From: Thermodesulfobacteriota bacterium
GTDB lineage: Bacteria; Desulfobacterota; DSM-4660; Desulfatiglandales; Desulfatiglandaceae
Assembly: GCA_028278625.1 (NCBI GenBank)
Contig: JANQDY010000172.1
Coordinates: forward strand, 1-40,121
DNA length: 40,121 nt
Reading direction: 5' to 3'
Shown here: positions 15,953 to 24,305 of the stretch, in pieces
Layout of the letters: every line of letters begins with the position of its first letter
Position numbering within the stretch: position 1 is the stretch's first letter
Position numbers and translations under genes: made by a program
Notes under the pieces: model-generated
Seen by the model: the letters and a program-made list of their open reading frames with translations, nothing else
Database searches by the model: none
Told to the model about the DNA's origin: nothing

Positions 15953-17053
15953 CTAAATCGGCGTATACGGCAGCCCCACACTTTCGGCAACGGCCTTGTG
16001 GACCACGCGGCCTTTGATGACGTTCATCCCCCTTAAAATGGCCGGGTCTTCCCCCATGGCTTTCTCATGGCCCAAATTGGCGATCTTGAGAGTATAGGGC
16101 AGCGTGGCGTTGGTGAGCGCCATGGTGGAAGTACGGGGAACCGCGCCGGGCATGTTGTTGACGCAGTAATGGACAATTCCCTCTTCCACGTAAGTGGGGT
16201 CTTCATGGGTCGTGGGGCGGCTGGTCTCGCAGGCCCCTCCCTGGTCTATGGAGATATCGACGATGGCGGCCCCAGGCTTCATTTTGGTGAGCAGTTCCCT
16301 TGAGATCAGCTTGGGGGCTGTTGCTCCGGGAATCAGAACGGAACAGATCACCAGATCCGCTTTGATGACCTCTTCTTCCAATATGCCCTCGTTGCTCATG
16401 AGGGTGGTGACACTGCCCCGCATGACGTCGTTGATGTAATCCAGACGTTCCTGGTTGATGTCCAGAATGGTGACCCGTGCACCTGTTCCCACGGCACCAA
16501 AGCAGGCGTGCAGGCCGGATACGCCGCCTCCGATAATGACCACGTAGGCGGGTCTCACGCCCGGTACGCCGCTCAGAAGTACCCCCATGCCGCCTGATTT
16601 GGCTTCAAGGCAATAGGCACCGGCCTGAACCGAAAGACGTCCGGCAACGGCACTCATGGGTGCCAGGAGGGGGAGGGCCCCCGCATCCGTTTGAATGGTT
16701 TCATAGGCAATGCCCACCACCTTCTTCTCAACCATTTTTTGCGCCAGTTCCCTGGCTGCCGCCAGATGAAGGTAGGTGAAGATGATCTGGTTTTCACGCA
16801 TGAGATCATATTCTTCGGGAAGGGGTTCCTTAACCTTTACGATCATGTTGGCATCCGCCCAGATGTCCTTGGAATGAACAACGATCTGTGCACCGGCTCT
16901 GATATACTGTTCATTGGGGAAACCGCTTCCCAGGCCCGCATTGGATTGCAGCAGGACCAGGTGGCCGTTCTGAACAAGGGTTCTGACGCCGGAAGGGGTT
17001 ACCGCCACTCTTTTTTCAGCAACTTTTACTTCTGCCGGTACACCGATGATCAT
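15953..17053 (-). CDS. ald: alanine dehydrogenase
   Basis: 366 residues, the normal length. Catalyses reversible NAD-dependent deamination of L-alanine to pyruvate and ammonium in the cytoplasm. Key residues occur at the positions known from the mycobacterial enzyme: Lys75 (KVKEP), His96 (YLHLA) and Asp270 (SIDQGG). The NAD-binding glycine motif GGGVSG is at 175-180 and the ribose-binding Asp at 198. ATG 17053 is preceded by GAGGAGGAG and the product starts MIIGVP as usual; a longer upstream frame runs into the patatin gene and is not used. It lies 22 bases after the patatin-like gene in the same direction, so both probably come from the promoter at 18403-18431. Confidence 0.96.
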   Translation of the reverse strand: MIIGVPAEVKVAEKRVAVTPSGVRTLVQNGHLVLLQSNAGLGSGFPNEQYIRAGAQIVVHSKDIWADANMIVKVKEPLPEEYDLMRENQIIFTYLHLAAARELAQKMVEKKVVGIAYETIQTDAGALPLLAPMSAVAGRLSVQAGAYCLEAKSGGMGVLLSGVPGVRPAYVVIIGGGVSGLHACFGAVGTGARVTILDINQERLDYINDVMRGSVTTLMSNEGILEEEVIKADLVICSVLIPGATAPKLISRELLTKMKPGAAIVDISIDQGGACETSRPTTHEDPTYVEEGIVHYCVNNMPGAVPRTSTMALTNATLPYTLKIANLGHEKAMGEDPAILRGMNVIKGRVVHKAVAESVGLPYTPI

Positions 17054-17075
17054 GGTTTCTCCTCCTCGCCCATAA

Positions 17076-18359
17076 CTAAGCTGCCATGGGAAGCATCCCT
17101 TCCCGGGCAGGGGTGGCAAACTTGGGATTGGTTTTGATGCCGTGGGCCGTCAGAATCTCATTTAAAATGTCATAATCCTTGCTGATGGATTCCCGAACCG
17201 AATCGTACCCTCGCTTGGCGGCCACACGCCGTTCCCAAAAACCCATGGGGTTCATGTCAAAGAATTTGTCGTCATATTCCGTTGGCTCAACCAGAATAAT
17301 GTCACCCCTAAAATCCGGATTCTTGCGATAGAGTGAAATCCCGTGCATGAGACGGGTATGGAGCATGGTCCGCATCACCTGATTGAAAATGGCGTAAATG
17401 CCGTCTTTTGCAATGCGGATTCTGTCTTGGTTCGCTTCACACTGCTCGCAGAACAAATCGAGATTAAAAGGGCGAAACGGGTTGTAGCAGATGATCAGAT
17501 CGGCATCCTTTGCCACGGCCAGCTCCATGTGGGTGGTCTGGATCACCGCACCATCCACGTAATCCACGCCGTCGATGTTGACCGGTTTGTAGAAAAAAGG
17601 AATGGCAATGGAGGCTTCCATGGCTTTTGAGATGGATACCGTATTGATTTCGTCATGGCCGAAAACCGCCCGCGTTGCGCAGTCCAGGTTCATGGAAACG
17701 GTGTAGAGTTCTTTGCCCCTCTTTTTGTAGAGAGCGGTGAAATCATTATTGAGACCGTGGGCTTCCAGGTTCTTTCGAATGGCCCGCTCAAAGGGATGGG
17801 TGGTGAAAATGCCGTTAGGGAGATAATGCCAGGGCCAACTCGTACGGTTGGCATCGGGGTTTCCGTCCTTGAGGCAATAGGCCAGGAAGTCCCCGACGGT
17901 CTTGTAGGTCGGTTTCAGGACCGTTTTGATGAGCCGGTGCCGGAAGTCCTCCCTGAAAATGTTCTTGTACCGCACAATATCGTGGAGTCGTTTGGGTACG
18001 ATGGAAAACAAATGCCCGAGAATGTGTGGCGGCATTTCCAGAAATCCCTGAAGATTGGGCCAGTAAAGATCCCAGGCCCTGACCGGGTTCAATTTGCCGG
18101 GAAGCCCCTCCAGGCTGTCCGACAGATCCTTGGAGGAGATACCGTTGGCCAGAAAGGAGGCAATAATGGCGCCAACGCTAACACCGACGAATATGTCGAA
18201 ATCCCTGAGCCGCCGGTTGGTCATGAAGCTGCTCAAGGCGTTCAACCCGCCGATCTTAAATGCACCGCCGGAAATGCCGCCGCCCGAGAGCACCAGGGCC
18301 ACTTTCGGATTGGGTTTGGGATGATTCAGGTCGCTTTTCTGTACAATGGTGATGCCCAA
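17076..18359 (-). CDS. patatin-like phospholipase
   Basis: A 427-residue lipid acyl hydrolase. The catalytic set of the family is visible: the oxyanion-hole loop SGGGISGG (25-32), the nucleophile elbow G-V-S-V-G with Ser61, and the dyad Asp269 in DGA. The start is a TTG at 18359 seven bases after AGGAG; no ATG or GTG lies before the oxyanion loop, so the TTG is well supported. There is no signal peptide or membrane helix, so it probably acts on membrane lipids from the cytoplasmic side. A cysteine pair (FCEQCEANQD) appears after the catalytic Asp. It has its own promoter and is followed closely by alanine dehydrogenase, a pairing with no obvious metabolic logic. Confidence 0.9.
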   Translation of the reverse strand: MGITIVQKSDLNHPKPNPKVALVLSGGGISGGAFKIGGLNALSSFMTNRRLRDFDIFVGVSVGAIIASFLANGISSKDLSDSLEGLPGKLNPVRAWDLYWPNLQGFLEMPPHILGHLFSIVPKRLHDIVRYKNIFREDFRHRLIKTVLKPTYKTVGDFLAYCLKDGNPDANRTSWPWHYLPNGIFTTHPFERAIRKNLEAHGLNNDFTALYKKRGKELYTVSMNLDCATRAVFGHDEINTVSISKAMEASIAIPFFYKPVNIDGVDYVDGAVIQTTHMELAVAKDADLIICYNPFRPFNLDLFCEQCEANQDRIRIAKDGIYAIFNQVMRTMLHTRLMHGISLYRKNPDFRGDIILVEPTEYDDKFFDMNPMGFWERRVAAKRGYDSVRESISKDYDILNEILTAHGIKTNPKFATPAREGMLPMAA

Positions 18360-18402
18360 CAGGTCTCTCCTAAATTATAATAACATGCTAAATTTAAAGA
18401 CA

Positions 18403-18431
18403 ATTGTAGGCCGAATCAATTCTTTTGTCAA
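18403..18431 (-). promoter_or_regulatory. sigma-70 promoter of the patatin-ald operon
   Basis: On the minus strand TTGACA (18431-18426), 17 bases, TACAAT (18408-18403). Perfect -35, five of six at -10 and ideal spacing. It lies in the 102-base gap after the alcohol dehydrogenase gene, about 45 bases before the TTG start of the patatin-like gene. Confidence 0.75.
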
Positions 18432-18461
18432 GTCTTGAACCAGGTTGTGTCACAGCAATTG

Positions 18462-19637
18462 TCAATAGGCCTTTCGGTAGATGGCAAGGGCATCTTCATA
18501 TGTGACCTCCCGGGGATTGTAGATCAGGGCCCCGTCATTGATGGCCGCTTCCGCCGCTTCAGGCAGTTGATCCTTTTTGACGTTTGCATCGCGCAGTTTC
18601 TCGGGAATTCCTGAGATTCCGCTCAATTTTTTAAGCAGATTTCTGATGAGGGAAACGGTTTCCTCCGCCTGCTCAGAGGGCGATAGATAGCCCTGGGCCC
18701 CTCCCAGAAGCCCGGAGAGCTCCGCAATAAACTCGGGAACCTTTGAAATATTGTATTCAAGGCACCAGGGAAGCAGGATGGCATTGGCCACTCCGTGGGG
18801 GACATGGCAGACACCGCCCAGGGCGTGTGCCAGGGCGTGTACCATCCCCACCATGGAATTGCTGAAGGCAATTCCCGCAAAAAGGGCCGCATTGGCCATG
18901 CCCATGCGTGCTTCCATGTTCTTGCCATCTTTTGTGGCCAAAACCAGATACCGGCGAATCAGATCCATGGCCGTTTTGGCGAAAATGTCGTCAATGGGGT
19001 TTTTCTGAATGCAGATGTAGGCCTCCACGGCATGGGTCAGCGCATCCATGCCGGTGGCGGCCGTAATCATGGGCGGCATGGTTAGCGTCATGCGGGGATC
19101 GATGACCGCAAGATCGGGGTAGAGCTTGTCAGAGACAAAGCTCATTTTGGTTTCGGTGGTTTCATTGTAGATCACCGCCACTTTTGTCACTTCACTGCCG
19201 GTTCCGGCCGTTGTGGGGATGGCGATGTGCGGGTGCAGATCGCTGGTAATCTTGTCAGCCCCCTGATAATCAAGGATGTTGCCGGAATCCGCTGAAAGCA
19301 CGATATTGGCCCCTTTGGCCGAATCGAGAGCACTGCCGCCGCCAACCGCAATCAGGCAGTCGCATTGTTCGGTCCTGAAAATCCGGGCAATGCGGTTGGC
19401 GGTTTTGTCACTGGAATCCTGAGGGACCTCATCAAAGATGTGTCCGATTTTCGCATCCGAATCCGCGAAGGCTGCTTTGACAATATCCATGAGTCCTGCT
19501 TTGACCACGCCTTTGTCGGTGACAATCATGGCCCGCTTGCATCCCAGAAGACTCATTTCAAAAGGAATATTGCTGACGGCCAGCTGGCCGGAGAGGATTT
19601 TCACGGGGCAATAGAACTGATAATAATTGGGCAACAT
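18462..19637 (-). CDS. iron-containing alcohol dehydrogenase (type III)
   Basis: 391 residues, normal length. An NAD(P)-dependent oxidoreductase interconverting alcohols and aldehydes. Metal ligands sit in the family positions: Asp198 and His202 (DALTHAVEAY), His267 (VHALAHALGG) and His281 (PHGVANA). The nucleotide-binding GGGSALDSAK is at 99-108 and TTAGTGSEVT at 142-151. ATG 19637 follows AAGGAGG. It begins 12 bases after the stop of the SCP2-like gene, so the two are an operon. The exact alcohol (ethanol, butanol, 1,3-propanediol, methanol) cannot be told from these motifs. Confidence 0.94.
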   Translation of the reverse strand: MLPNYYQFYCPVKILSGQLAVSNIPFEMSLLGCKRAMIVTDKGVVKAGLMDIVKAAFADSDAKIGHIFDEVPQDSSDKTANRIARIFRTEQCDCLIAVGGGSALDSAKGANIVLSADSGNILDYQGADKITSDLHPHIAIPTTAGTGSEVTKVAVIYNETTETKMSFVSDKLYPDLAVIDPRMTLTMPPMITAATGMDALTHAVEAYICIQKNPIDDIFAKTAMDLIRRYLVLATKDGKNMEARMGMANAALFAGIAFSNSMVGMVHALAHALGGVCHVPHGVANAILLPWCLEYNISKVPEFIAELSGLLGGAQGYLSPSEQAEETVSLIRNLLKKLSGISGIPEKLRDANVKKDQLPEAAEAAINDGALIYNPREVTYEDALAIYRKAY

Positions 19638-19649
19638 GTCGATTCCTCC

Positions 19650-20237
19650 TTATCCTTTCCCGAGGGCGCATTTAAGGCCGTTACTGATCAGGGCCGGACC
19701 CATGGCCGCGTAAATAATCCCTTTGGTTGCCAGTTGATAAAGGTTCAGAACGGGCGGCCGTTTAATAATCCTGCTGAGTATGAACTGTGGAAAGAGGTAG
19801 GTTTCCACAATGGCCATGGCCCGGTTGAATTCCATTCCGTAGCTGAGCTGTCCGTCCAACAAAATCCGGCTTTCGGCCAGGGCCTGATGGGTGCTCATCT
19901 GGGCAGTCAGCACCAGGAGTGCCGAGTCCAGGTTCTTGAAAAGAAATGTCATGTGCGGATCGGCCCTTCTTTTACCCAGATAACGAATGCGGTGATCGGT
20001 TTTTTCAAGGGTGATAAAAGGACCTTTGGGAAGAACCCCCAGGGCACAACGCCTGCCGTCATCCCATGCCAGTATTTCCCGCCTGAGTTCGGGGGCGCGC
20101 TTTGACACCTCTTCAAAGGCAACGCCAATGACCGTGAGGGTCAAATCGACGAGTTCGTATTTGCCGGCGGACTGGATGGCCGGATAAAAGGGAATGGCAC
20201 GTAACTGGGCAAGTCCTTTGGTAATGATAACATCCAT
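19650..20237 (-). CDS. uncharacterised protein, possibly SCP2-like lipid-binding
   Basis: A 195-residue cytoplasmic-looking protein without signal peptide. The central part (about 70-145) resembles an SCP2/sterol-carrier-like fold by pattern: a strand pair around FITLEKTDHRIRYL, then FLFKNLDSALLVLTAQMSTHQALAESRILLDGQLSYGMEF, where SCP2 proteins carry a basic beta-sheet followed by an amphipathic helix and a Gly turn. This is a weak, by-eye assignment. ATG 20237 is preceded by GGAGAAG. It is the first gene of a two-gene unit with the Fe-alcohol dehydrogenase, so it may help present a hydrophobic alcohol or aldehyde, which is inference only. Confidence 0.45.
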   Translation of the reverse strand: MDVIITKGLAQLRAIPFYPAIQSAGKYELVDLTLTVIGVAFEEVSKRAPELRREILAWDDGRRCALGVLPKGPFITLEKTDHRIRYLGKRRADPHMTFLFKNLDSALLVLTAQMSTHQALAESRILLDGQLSYGMEFNRAMAIVETYLFPQFILSRIIKRPPVLNLYQLATKGIIYAAMGPALISNGLKCALGKG

Positions 20238-20394
20238 GGCGTCTTCTCCGTAAGGGTCATGGAAGAGGGGTTTTGATCAATCTGTATTGGTACACCCGAT
20301 GGGTAGGGTTAAACAAGGAAAAAATGATGTTAAAAGGTGTTGAAGATGGCGTTTTGAGAGGGTGTTGGACGGGGTTGCCCCATAAGGATTTATC

Positions 20395-20423
20395 TTGAAA
20401 TCAAAAAGTCGATCGTATATAAC
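20395..20423 (+). promoter_or_regulatory. sigma-70 promoter ahead of the DUF1992 gene and liv operon
   Basis: TTGAAA (20395-20400), 17 bases, TATAAC (20418-20423): five of six matches at each hexamer with ideal spacing. It lies about 36 bases before ATG 20459, and no other convincing promoter is seen before livM, so it may also drive the transporter operon. Confidence 0.6.
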
Positions 20424-20458
20424 CAAGTCAACTCAATTCGGGACGGACCAACCAATTC

Positions 20459-20830
20459 ATGTTTGCATTTCAAAAGATCATTGAAAAACGGATTCAAGAA
20501 GCACAGGACAATGGAGATTTTGACAACCTTCCGGGAAAAGGAAAACCCATACAATTTGAAGACGACCGCAACATTCCCGAAGAACTCCGTTTGACCTATA
20601 AAATCCTCAAAAACGCCGACTGTCTACCGCCGGAACTGGAACTGAGGAAAGAGATCAGGACCATGGAAGACATGCTGGACAGTATCCCGGACGAAAAAGA
20701 AAAGGTCCGCCATATCAAAAGAATCAACTACAAGATCATGCAGCTCAACATGATGGGCAAGGGTTCCCCGCTGCTGGGAGAGTCGGAATTCTACTACCGG
20801 AAAGTGCTCGATAAAACGGATCATAAATAG
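20459..20830 (+). CDS. DUF1992 (DnaJC28-like conserved domain) protein
   Basis: A 123-residue small cytoplasmic protein covering the whole DUF1992 domain. The family signature is clear: ERRIQEA-type opening (EKRIQEAQDNGDFDNLPGKG), KPIQFEDD, then EELRLTYKILKNAD and PPELELRKEI. The same domain occurs in DnaJ homologue subfamily C member 28 of eukaryotes; its molecular role is not established. The ribosome site (GGACGG) is weak. It lies 58 bases before livM in the same direction and has the best promoter of the region, so it is probably the first gene of the transcript, though a functional link with transport is not evident. Confidence 0.85.
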   Translation: MFAFQKIIEKRIQEAQDNGDFDNLPGKGKPIQFEDDRNIPEELRLTYKILKNADCLPPELELRKEIRTMEDMLDSIPDEKEKVRHIKRINYKIMQLNMMGKGSPLLGESEFYYRKVLDKTDHK

Positions 20831-20888
20831 AACGGATCAAACATAATTGGCGGTCCGCATTCTTGCGGCTGAAGGAGCGTACTTATCC

Positions 20889-21938
20889 ATGGACATGAAA
20901 AGGGACTATTACGAAGATGTGCGGCTCTTTTCTTCAGGCGTGGTGGTCTTTTGGTTCGTGGCTTTGATGGTCTGCCTGGGGCTTTTTCCATTCTTTGTCA
21001 AAAACTATTATGTCTATATGGCCAACTACATGGCCATCAACATCATCGTGGCCGTTGGCTTGAACCTTCTGGTGGGCTATACCGGACAGATATCCCTGGG
21101 CCATGCCGGTTTCTTCGCCATCGGTGCCTACGGTACCGTGGTTTTCATGTTGAAAGCGCATCTTCCCTTTCTTCTGGCCCTGCCCGCCGGCGGGTTGGTG
21201 GCGGCCCTGTTCGGTTTCCTGCTGGGAATACCAGCCCTCCGCCTGGAAGGACCGTACCTTTCCATCGCCACCTTGGGATTTGGCCTGACCATTACCCAGG
21301 TGATCGGACGGATGGATCTTTTCGGCGGGAGGCAGGGGCTCCATACGCCGCCCCTGACCGTCGGTCCGTTGCACCTGGAAACGGACCGGGATTTCTATTA
21401 CCTTCTGATTTTTATTACCGTCATTCTGGTTCTGGCCGCCCGCAATATCATCAAAACCAAAGTGGGCCGCGCTTTCATTGCGATCCGCGATGCGGATATT
21501 GCGGCGGAAACCATGGGTGTCAACCTGACCTACTACAAAACACTGGCCTTTGCGGTGAGCGCCTTTTATGCGGGAATCGCCGGCGGGCTCTATGCCTTTG
21601 TGTTAAGGTTCATTGAGCCTGAAATGTTCGGTCTCATGATGTCCGTTATATTCTTGGGCATGGTGGTGGTGGGGGGGCTGGGGTCTATTTTCGGCGGTAT
21701 TGCCGGGGCCTGTCTTTTGAGCTGGCTGGACCTGGAGCTGCGGAACATCCTGAGCATCCCCTATCTTGGCCAGTGGCTTGAGGCGCTGAGCAAGAACTAT
21801 TTCTCCATCACCGGGGTCAGCAACATCCAGTTCATCATTTACGGACTCATCATGGTGTTGATCATGCTTTTTGAACCGCTGGGCATTTACGGGTTCTGGA
21901 TCCGCACCAAGATCTACTGGCGTACCTGGCCGTTCTAG
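20889..21938 (+). CDS. livM: branched-chain-amino-acid-type ABC transporter permease LivM
   Basis: A 349-residue inner-membrane permease with eight to ten hydrophobic helices. The LivM hallmark GYTGQISLGHAGFFAIGAY is at about residues 59-77, and the cytoplasmic coupling loop IRDADIAAETMGVNLTYYK is at about 201-219. It pairs with LivH to form the translocation path. ATG 20889 follows AAGGAG at eleven bases; the TTG at 20847 has no site. It lies at the head of the transporter genes, an order (M-H-K-G-F) different from the E. coli K-H-M-G-F. The stop is TAG. Confidence 0.93.
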   Translation: MDMKRDYYEDVRLFSSGVVVFWFVALMVCLGLFPFFVKNYYVYMANYMAINIIVAVGLNLLVGYTGQISLGHAGFFAIGAYGTVVFMLKAHLPFLLALPAGGLVAALFGFLLGIPALRLEGPYLSIATLGFGLTITQVIGRMDLFGGRQGLHTPPLTVGPLHLETDRDFYYLLIFITVILVLAARNIIKTKVGRAFIAIRDADIAAETMGVNLTYYKTLAFAVSAFYAGIAGGLYAFVLRFIEPEMFGLMMSVIFLGMVVVGGLGSIFGGIAGACLLSWLDLELRNILSIPYLGQWLEALSKNYFSITGVSNIQFIIYGLIMVLIMLFEPLGIYGFWIRTKIYWRTWPF

Positions 21939-21950
21939 CTTTTAGCTCTT

Positions 21951-22009
21951 GGCTCATGGCTCATAGTAGGCAATAAGATGCTACAGCCATGAGCCATCAG
22001 CCATGAGCC
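21951..22009. repeat. inverted repeat with two alternative 3' arms between livM and livH
   Basis: GGCTCATGGCT (21951-21961) is perfectly complementary to AGCCATGAGCC, which occurs twice (21985-21995 and 21999-22009). Only one of the two stems can form at a time. The second right arm ends four bases before the AGGAGG of livH (22013-22018), so the choice of stem could affect access to that site. It may also simply be a dispersed palindromic repeat. Confidence 0.7.
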
Positions 22010-22023
22010 AGCAGGAGGCTTTA

Positions 22024-22899
22024 ATGCTTGAATTCATCCAAACCGTTGCCAGCGGTATTGCCGTGGGAAGTTCCTATGCCCTCATGGGGCTTGCCATGGT
22101 GCTTATCTACAAAACCTCCGAAGTGGTCAATTTCGCACAGGGGGAAATGGCCCTGGTCGCCAGTTTTCTCACCTACATGGTGTTGGAGTACCACGGTTTC
22201 CCCTTTTATGTGGCGTTTCCTTCGGCCCTTGTTTTTGCCGCTTTCTTGGGTTTTTTTCTGGAATTTGCCGTGCTGAGGCGTGCCAAGGAGCCCAATGTCC
22301 TCGGCATGATCATCATTACCATCGGCCTTGAGATGATCCTCATGGGAATTGTTTCCTGGAAATTCGGGGCTGATCCCAAAACCATGCCTTTTCCCCTCTC
22401 TCCCTACGACAGTGTGGAAATCGGAGAGGTTTATGTGAGTGCCCTTGAAGTACTCACCTTTGTGGTGGCGCTATCCGTCATGATCATCATATTTCTTTTT
22501 CTTAAGTATTCCAAACTGGGCGTTGCCATGAAGGCGACCCAACAGAACCATACGGCCGCCCGCCTCATGGGGATTCGAACAAACCGCATTCTCATGGTGA
22601 CCTGGGGAATTTCATCCATGGTCGGATGTCTGGCAGGTCTTCTGATATCACCGGTCACCATGCAGCCCTACATGATGTGGGATCCCATGCTGAAAGGATT
22701 TGCCGGAGCTGTGATGGGCGGCATGACATCTCTTCCCGGATCTGTTTTTGGTGCTTATATCATCGGCATCATTGAGAATCTTTTTGGGCTCTATGTCTCC
22801 ATAGAGTTCAAATCCGTTGTGGCTTTTGCCATCATCGTTCTGGTTCTTTGCATCAAGCCTTCGGGGCTTTTTGCCAGGCACTATGTGAAGAAGGTGTGA
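22024..22899 (+). CDS. livH: branched-chain-amino-acid-type ABC transporter permease LivH
   Basis: A 291-residue inner-membrane permease. It shows the LivH opening (GIAVGSSYALMGLAMVLIYKTSEVVNFAQGEMA, of which the VNFAQGE block is diagnostic) and the coupling loop ATQQNHTAARLMGI (about 179-192). About eight helices. ATG 22024 follows AGGAGG at five bases; the ATG at 22003 lies inside the inverted repeat and lacks a site. It forms the heterodimeric channel with LivM. It is followed by the binding protein after an 80-base gap. Confidence 0.93.
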   Translation: MLEFIQTVASGIAVGSSYALMGLAMVLIYKTSEVVNFAQGEMALVASFLTYMVLEYHGFPFYVAFPSALVFAAFLGFFLEFAVLRRAKEPNVLGMIIITIGLEMILMGIVSWKFGADPKTMPFPLSPYDSVEIGEVYVSALEVLTFVVALSVMIIIFLFLKYSKLGVAMKATQQNHTAARLMGIRTNRILMVTWGISSMVGCLAGLLISPVTMQPYMMWDPMLKGFAGAVMGGMTSLPGSVFGAYIIGIIENLFGLYVSIEFKSVVAFAIIVLVLCIKPSGLFARHYVKKV

Positions 22900-22979
22900 G
22901 GAATGCGGATTGCGGGCCGCGGAATTCCGTGGGCCGCGTTCGAGTTGTTTTGTCAACCATTGATGGAAAGGAGAAGGGC

Positions 22980-24176
22980 ATGAAAATGAAAAGATTTCTG
23001 ACAGGATTTGCAGCAGTTCTTCTGGTGTTGGGGACGGCGTTTGGGGCCATTGCTGAAGAAGGGGTAACGGATACGGAAATCCATATCGGTCAATGGGGAC
23101 CACAGACCGGACCTGCCGCTCCGTGGGGCTCGGTGGCGAGGGGTACGGATGCCTACTTCAAGATGATCAACGCACAAGGAGGCATTCATGGTAGAAAACT
23201 GATTCATCACATGTTTGACGACGGTTACAATCCGGCCAAAACCAAGGCGGGCGTAAAGGAACTGCAAGAAGGGACCGGCATGTTTGCATGGGTGTCAGGC
23301 GTGGGCACGGCACCGGGACTTTCGGTGGTGGATTATTTGATGGAGCGGAACATTCCCTGGGTAGGGCCTTCGTCCGGTTCCCTTCATTGGATCGAGCCCC
23401 CGCGCAAGTATCTCTTTGCGGTGTATCCCCTTTACTACATCGAAGCCAAGGGCCTTGTTCGGTATGCCGTTCAGAAGCTGGGGAAAAAGCGCATTGCCAT
23501 CGCTTATCAGAATGATGACTACGGCAAAAACGGCCTCAAAGGGGCTTCGGAAGAGCTGGAAAAGCTGGGTTTCAAGCTGGTGGCCCAGATTCCCGTGGAA
23601 AAAGCCGATACGGACATGAAACCCCACGTCATGAAATTGAAAAAGGCCAAGGCGGATGCGGTGCTCCTGTGGGTGACGCCCGTTCACGCGGTAAGGATTG
23701 TGGGAACCAGCAAGGCCATGAAATTTGCGCCCCAGTGGATGAGCACCAGTACCTGTTCCGATTTCCCGCTCATGTACAAGATCAGCAAAGGGCTTTGGGA
23801 AGGCGTGATCGCCGCAACATTCGGGGAGTTGCCGGATTCGGACAACGCCCTGCTTCAGAAGTACAAAAAAGACGCTTATGAAAAATATGCGGCAAAGGGT
23901 GAACGCTGGGGCCTGTTTTTCTATGCGGGCATTCTTTTTGCGGAGCCGCTGGTGGAGGGGATCAAACGGTGCGGCAAGGATCTGACCCGTGAACGGCTGG
24001 TTCAGGAAATGGAGAAGATCAAGAACTTCAAAGGGATCGGCGGGAAAATCAGTTACGGCCCGCTTGATCTGGCCGAACCCTACGAATGCCGGCAGGGACA
24101 GAAGGAAATCTTCCTGGTCAAGTGCTTAAAAGGCGGTAAGTACGAAAAACTGACCGACTGGATGGAGATTCACTAA
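22980..24176 (+). CDS. periplasmic substrate-binding protein of the Liv-type transporter
   Basis: A 398-residue exported type I periplasmic-binding-protein fold (Peripla_BP_6 group). The signal peptide is MKMKRFLTGFAAVLLVLGTAFG, probably cut near AIAEE. Characteristic blocks: IHIGQWGPQTGPAA at the first strand, the ligand-hinge region SGVGTAPGLSVVDYL, YQNDDYGKNG and a C-terminal GKISYGP. ATG 22980 follows AAGGAGAAGGG. True branched-chain amino-acid binders are usually near 345-370 residues; this longer form, and the ligase gene in the same operon, fit the subfamily that binds aromatic, dicarboxylic or other carboxylates. I therefore do not call it LivK/LivJ. Confidence 0.88.
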   Translation: MKMKRFLTGFAAVLLVLGTAFGAIAEEGVTDTEIHIGQWGPQTGPAAPWGSVARGTDAYFKMINAQGGIHGRKLIHHMFDDGYNPAKTKAGVKELQEGTGMFAWVSGVGTAPGLSVVDYLMERNIPWVGPSSGSLHWIEPPRKYLFAVYPLYYIEAKGLVRYAVQKLGKKRIAIAYQNDDYGKNGLKGASEELEKLGFKLVAQIPVEKADTDMKPHVMKLKKAKADAVLLWVTPVHAVRIVGTSKAMKFAPQWMSTSTCSDFPLMYKISKGLWEGVIAATFGELPDSDNALLQKYKKDAYEKYAAKGERWGLFFYAGILFAEPLVEGIKRCGKDLTRERLVQEMEKIKNFKGIGGKISYGPLDLAEPYECRQGQKEIFLVKCLKGGKYEKLTDWMEIH

Positions 24177-24189
24177 CATTTGAACCGCA

Positions 24190-24258
24190 GAATATCGAAC
24201 AAGGAACAATGAATGTGGAAGTGAAACTTCATAATTGCACATTCCTTGTTCGATATTC
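24190..24258. repeat. 17-base perfect inverted repeat between the binding protein and livG
   Basis: GAATATCGAACAAGGAA (24190-24206) is exactly complementary to TTCCTTGTTCGATATTC (24242-24258), 35 bases apart. The loop holds a second small hairpin (GAAGT-GAA-ACTTC). There is no T-run, so it is not a simple terminator. It lies 13 bases after the binding-protein stop, where a stem could protect the upstream mRNA from exonucleases, as REP elements do. It may be a mobile palindromic repeat. Confidence 0.8.
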
Positions 24259-24305
24259 GACATTTACTCTATAAATTTCAAATATCTTCGGTTAGTTAGG
24301 GGTTT

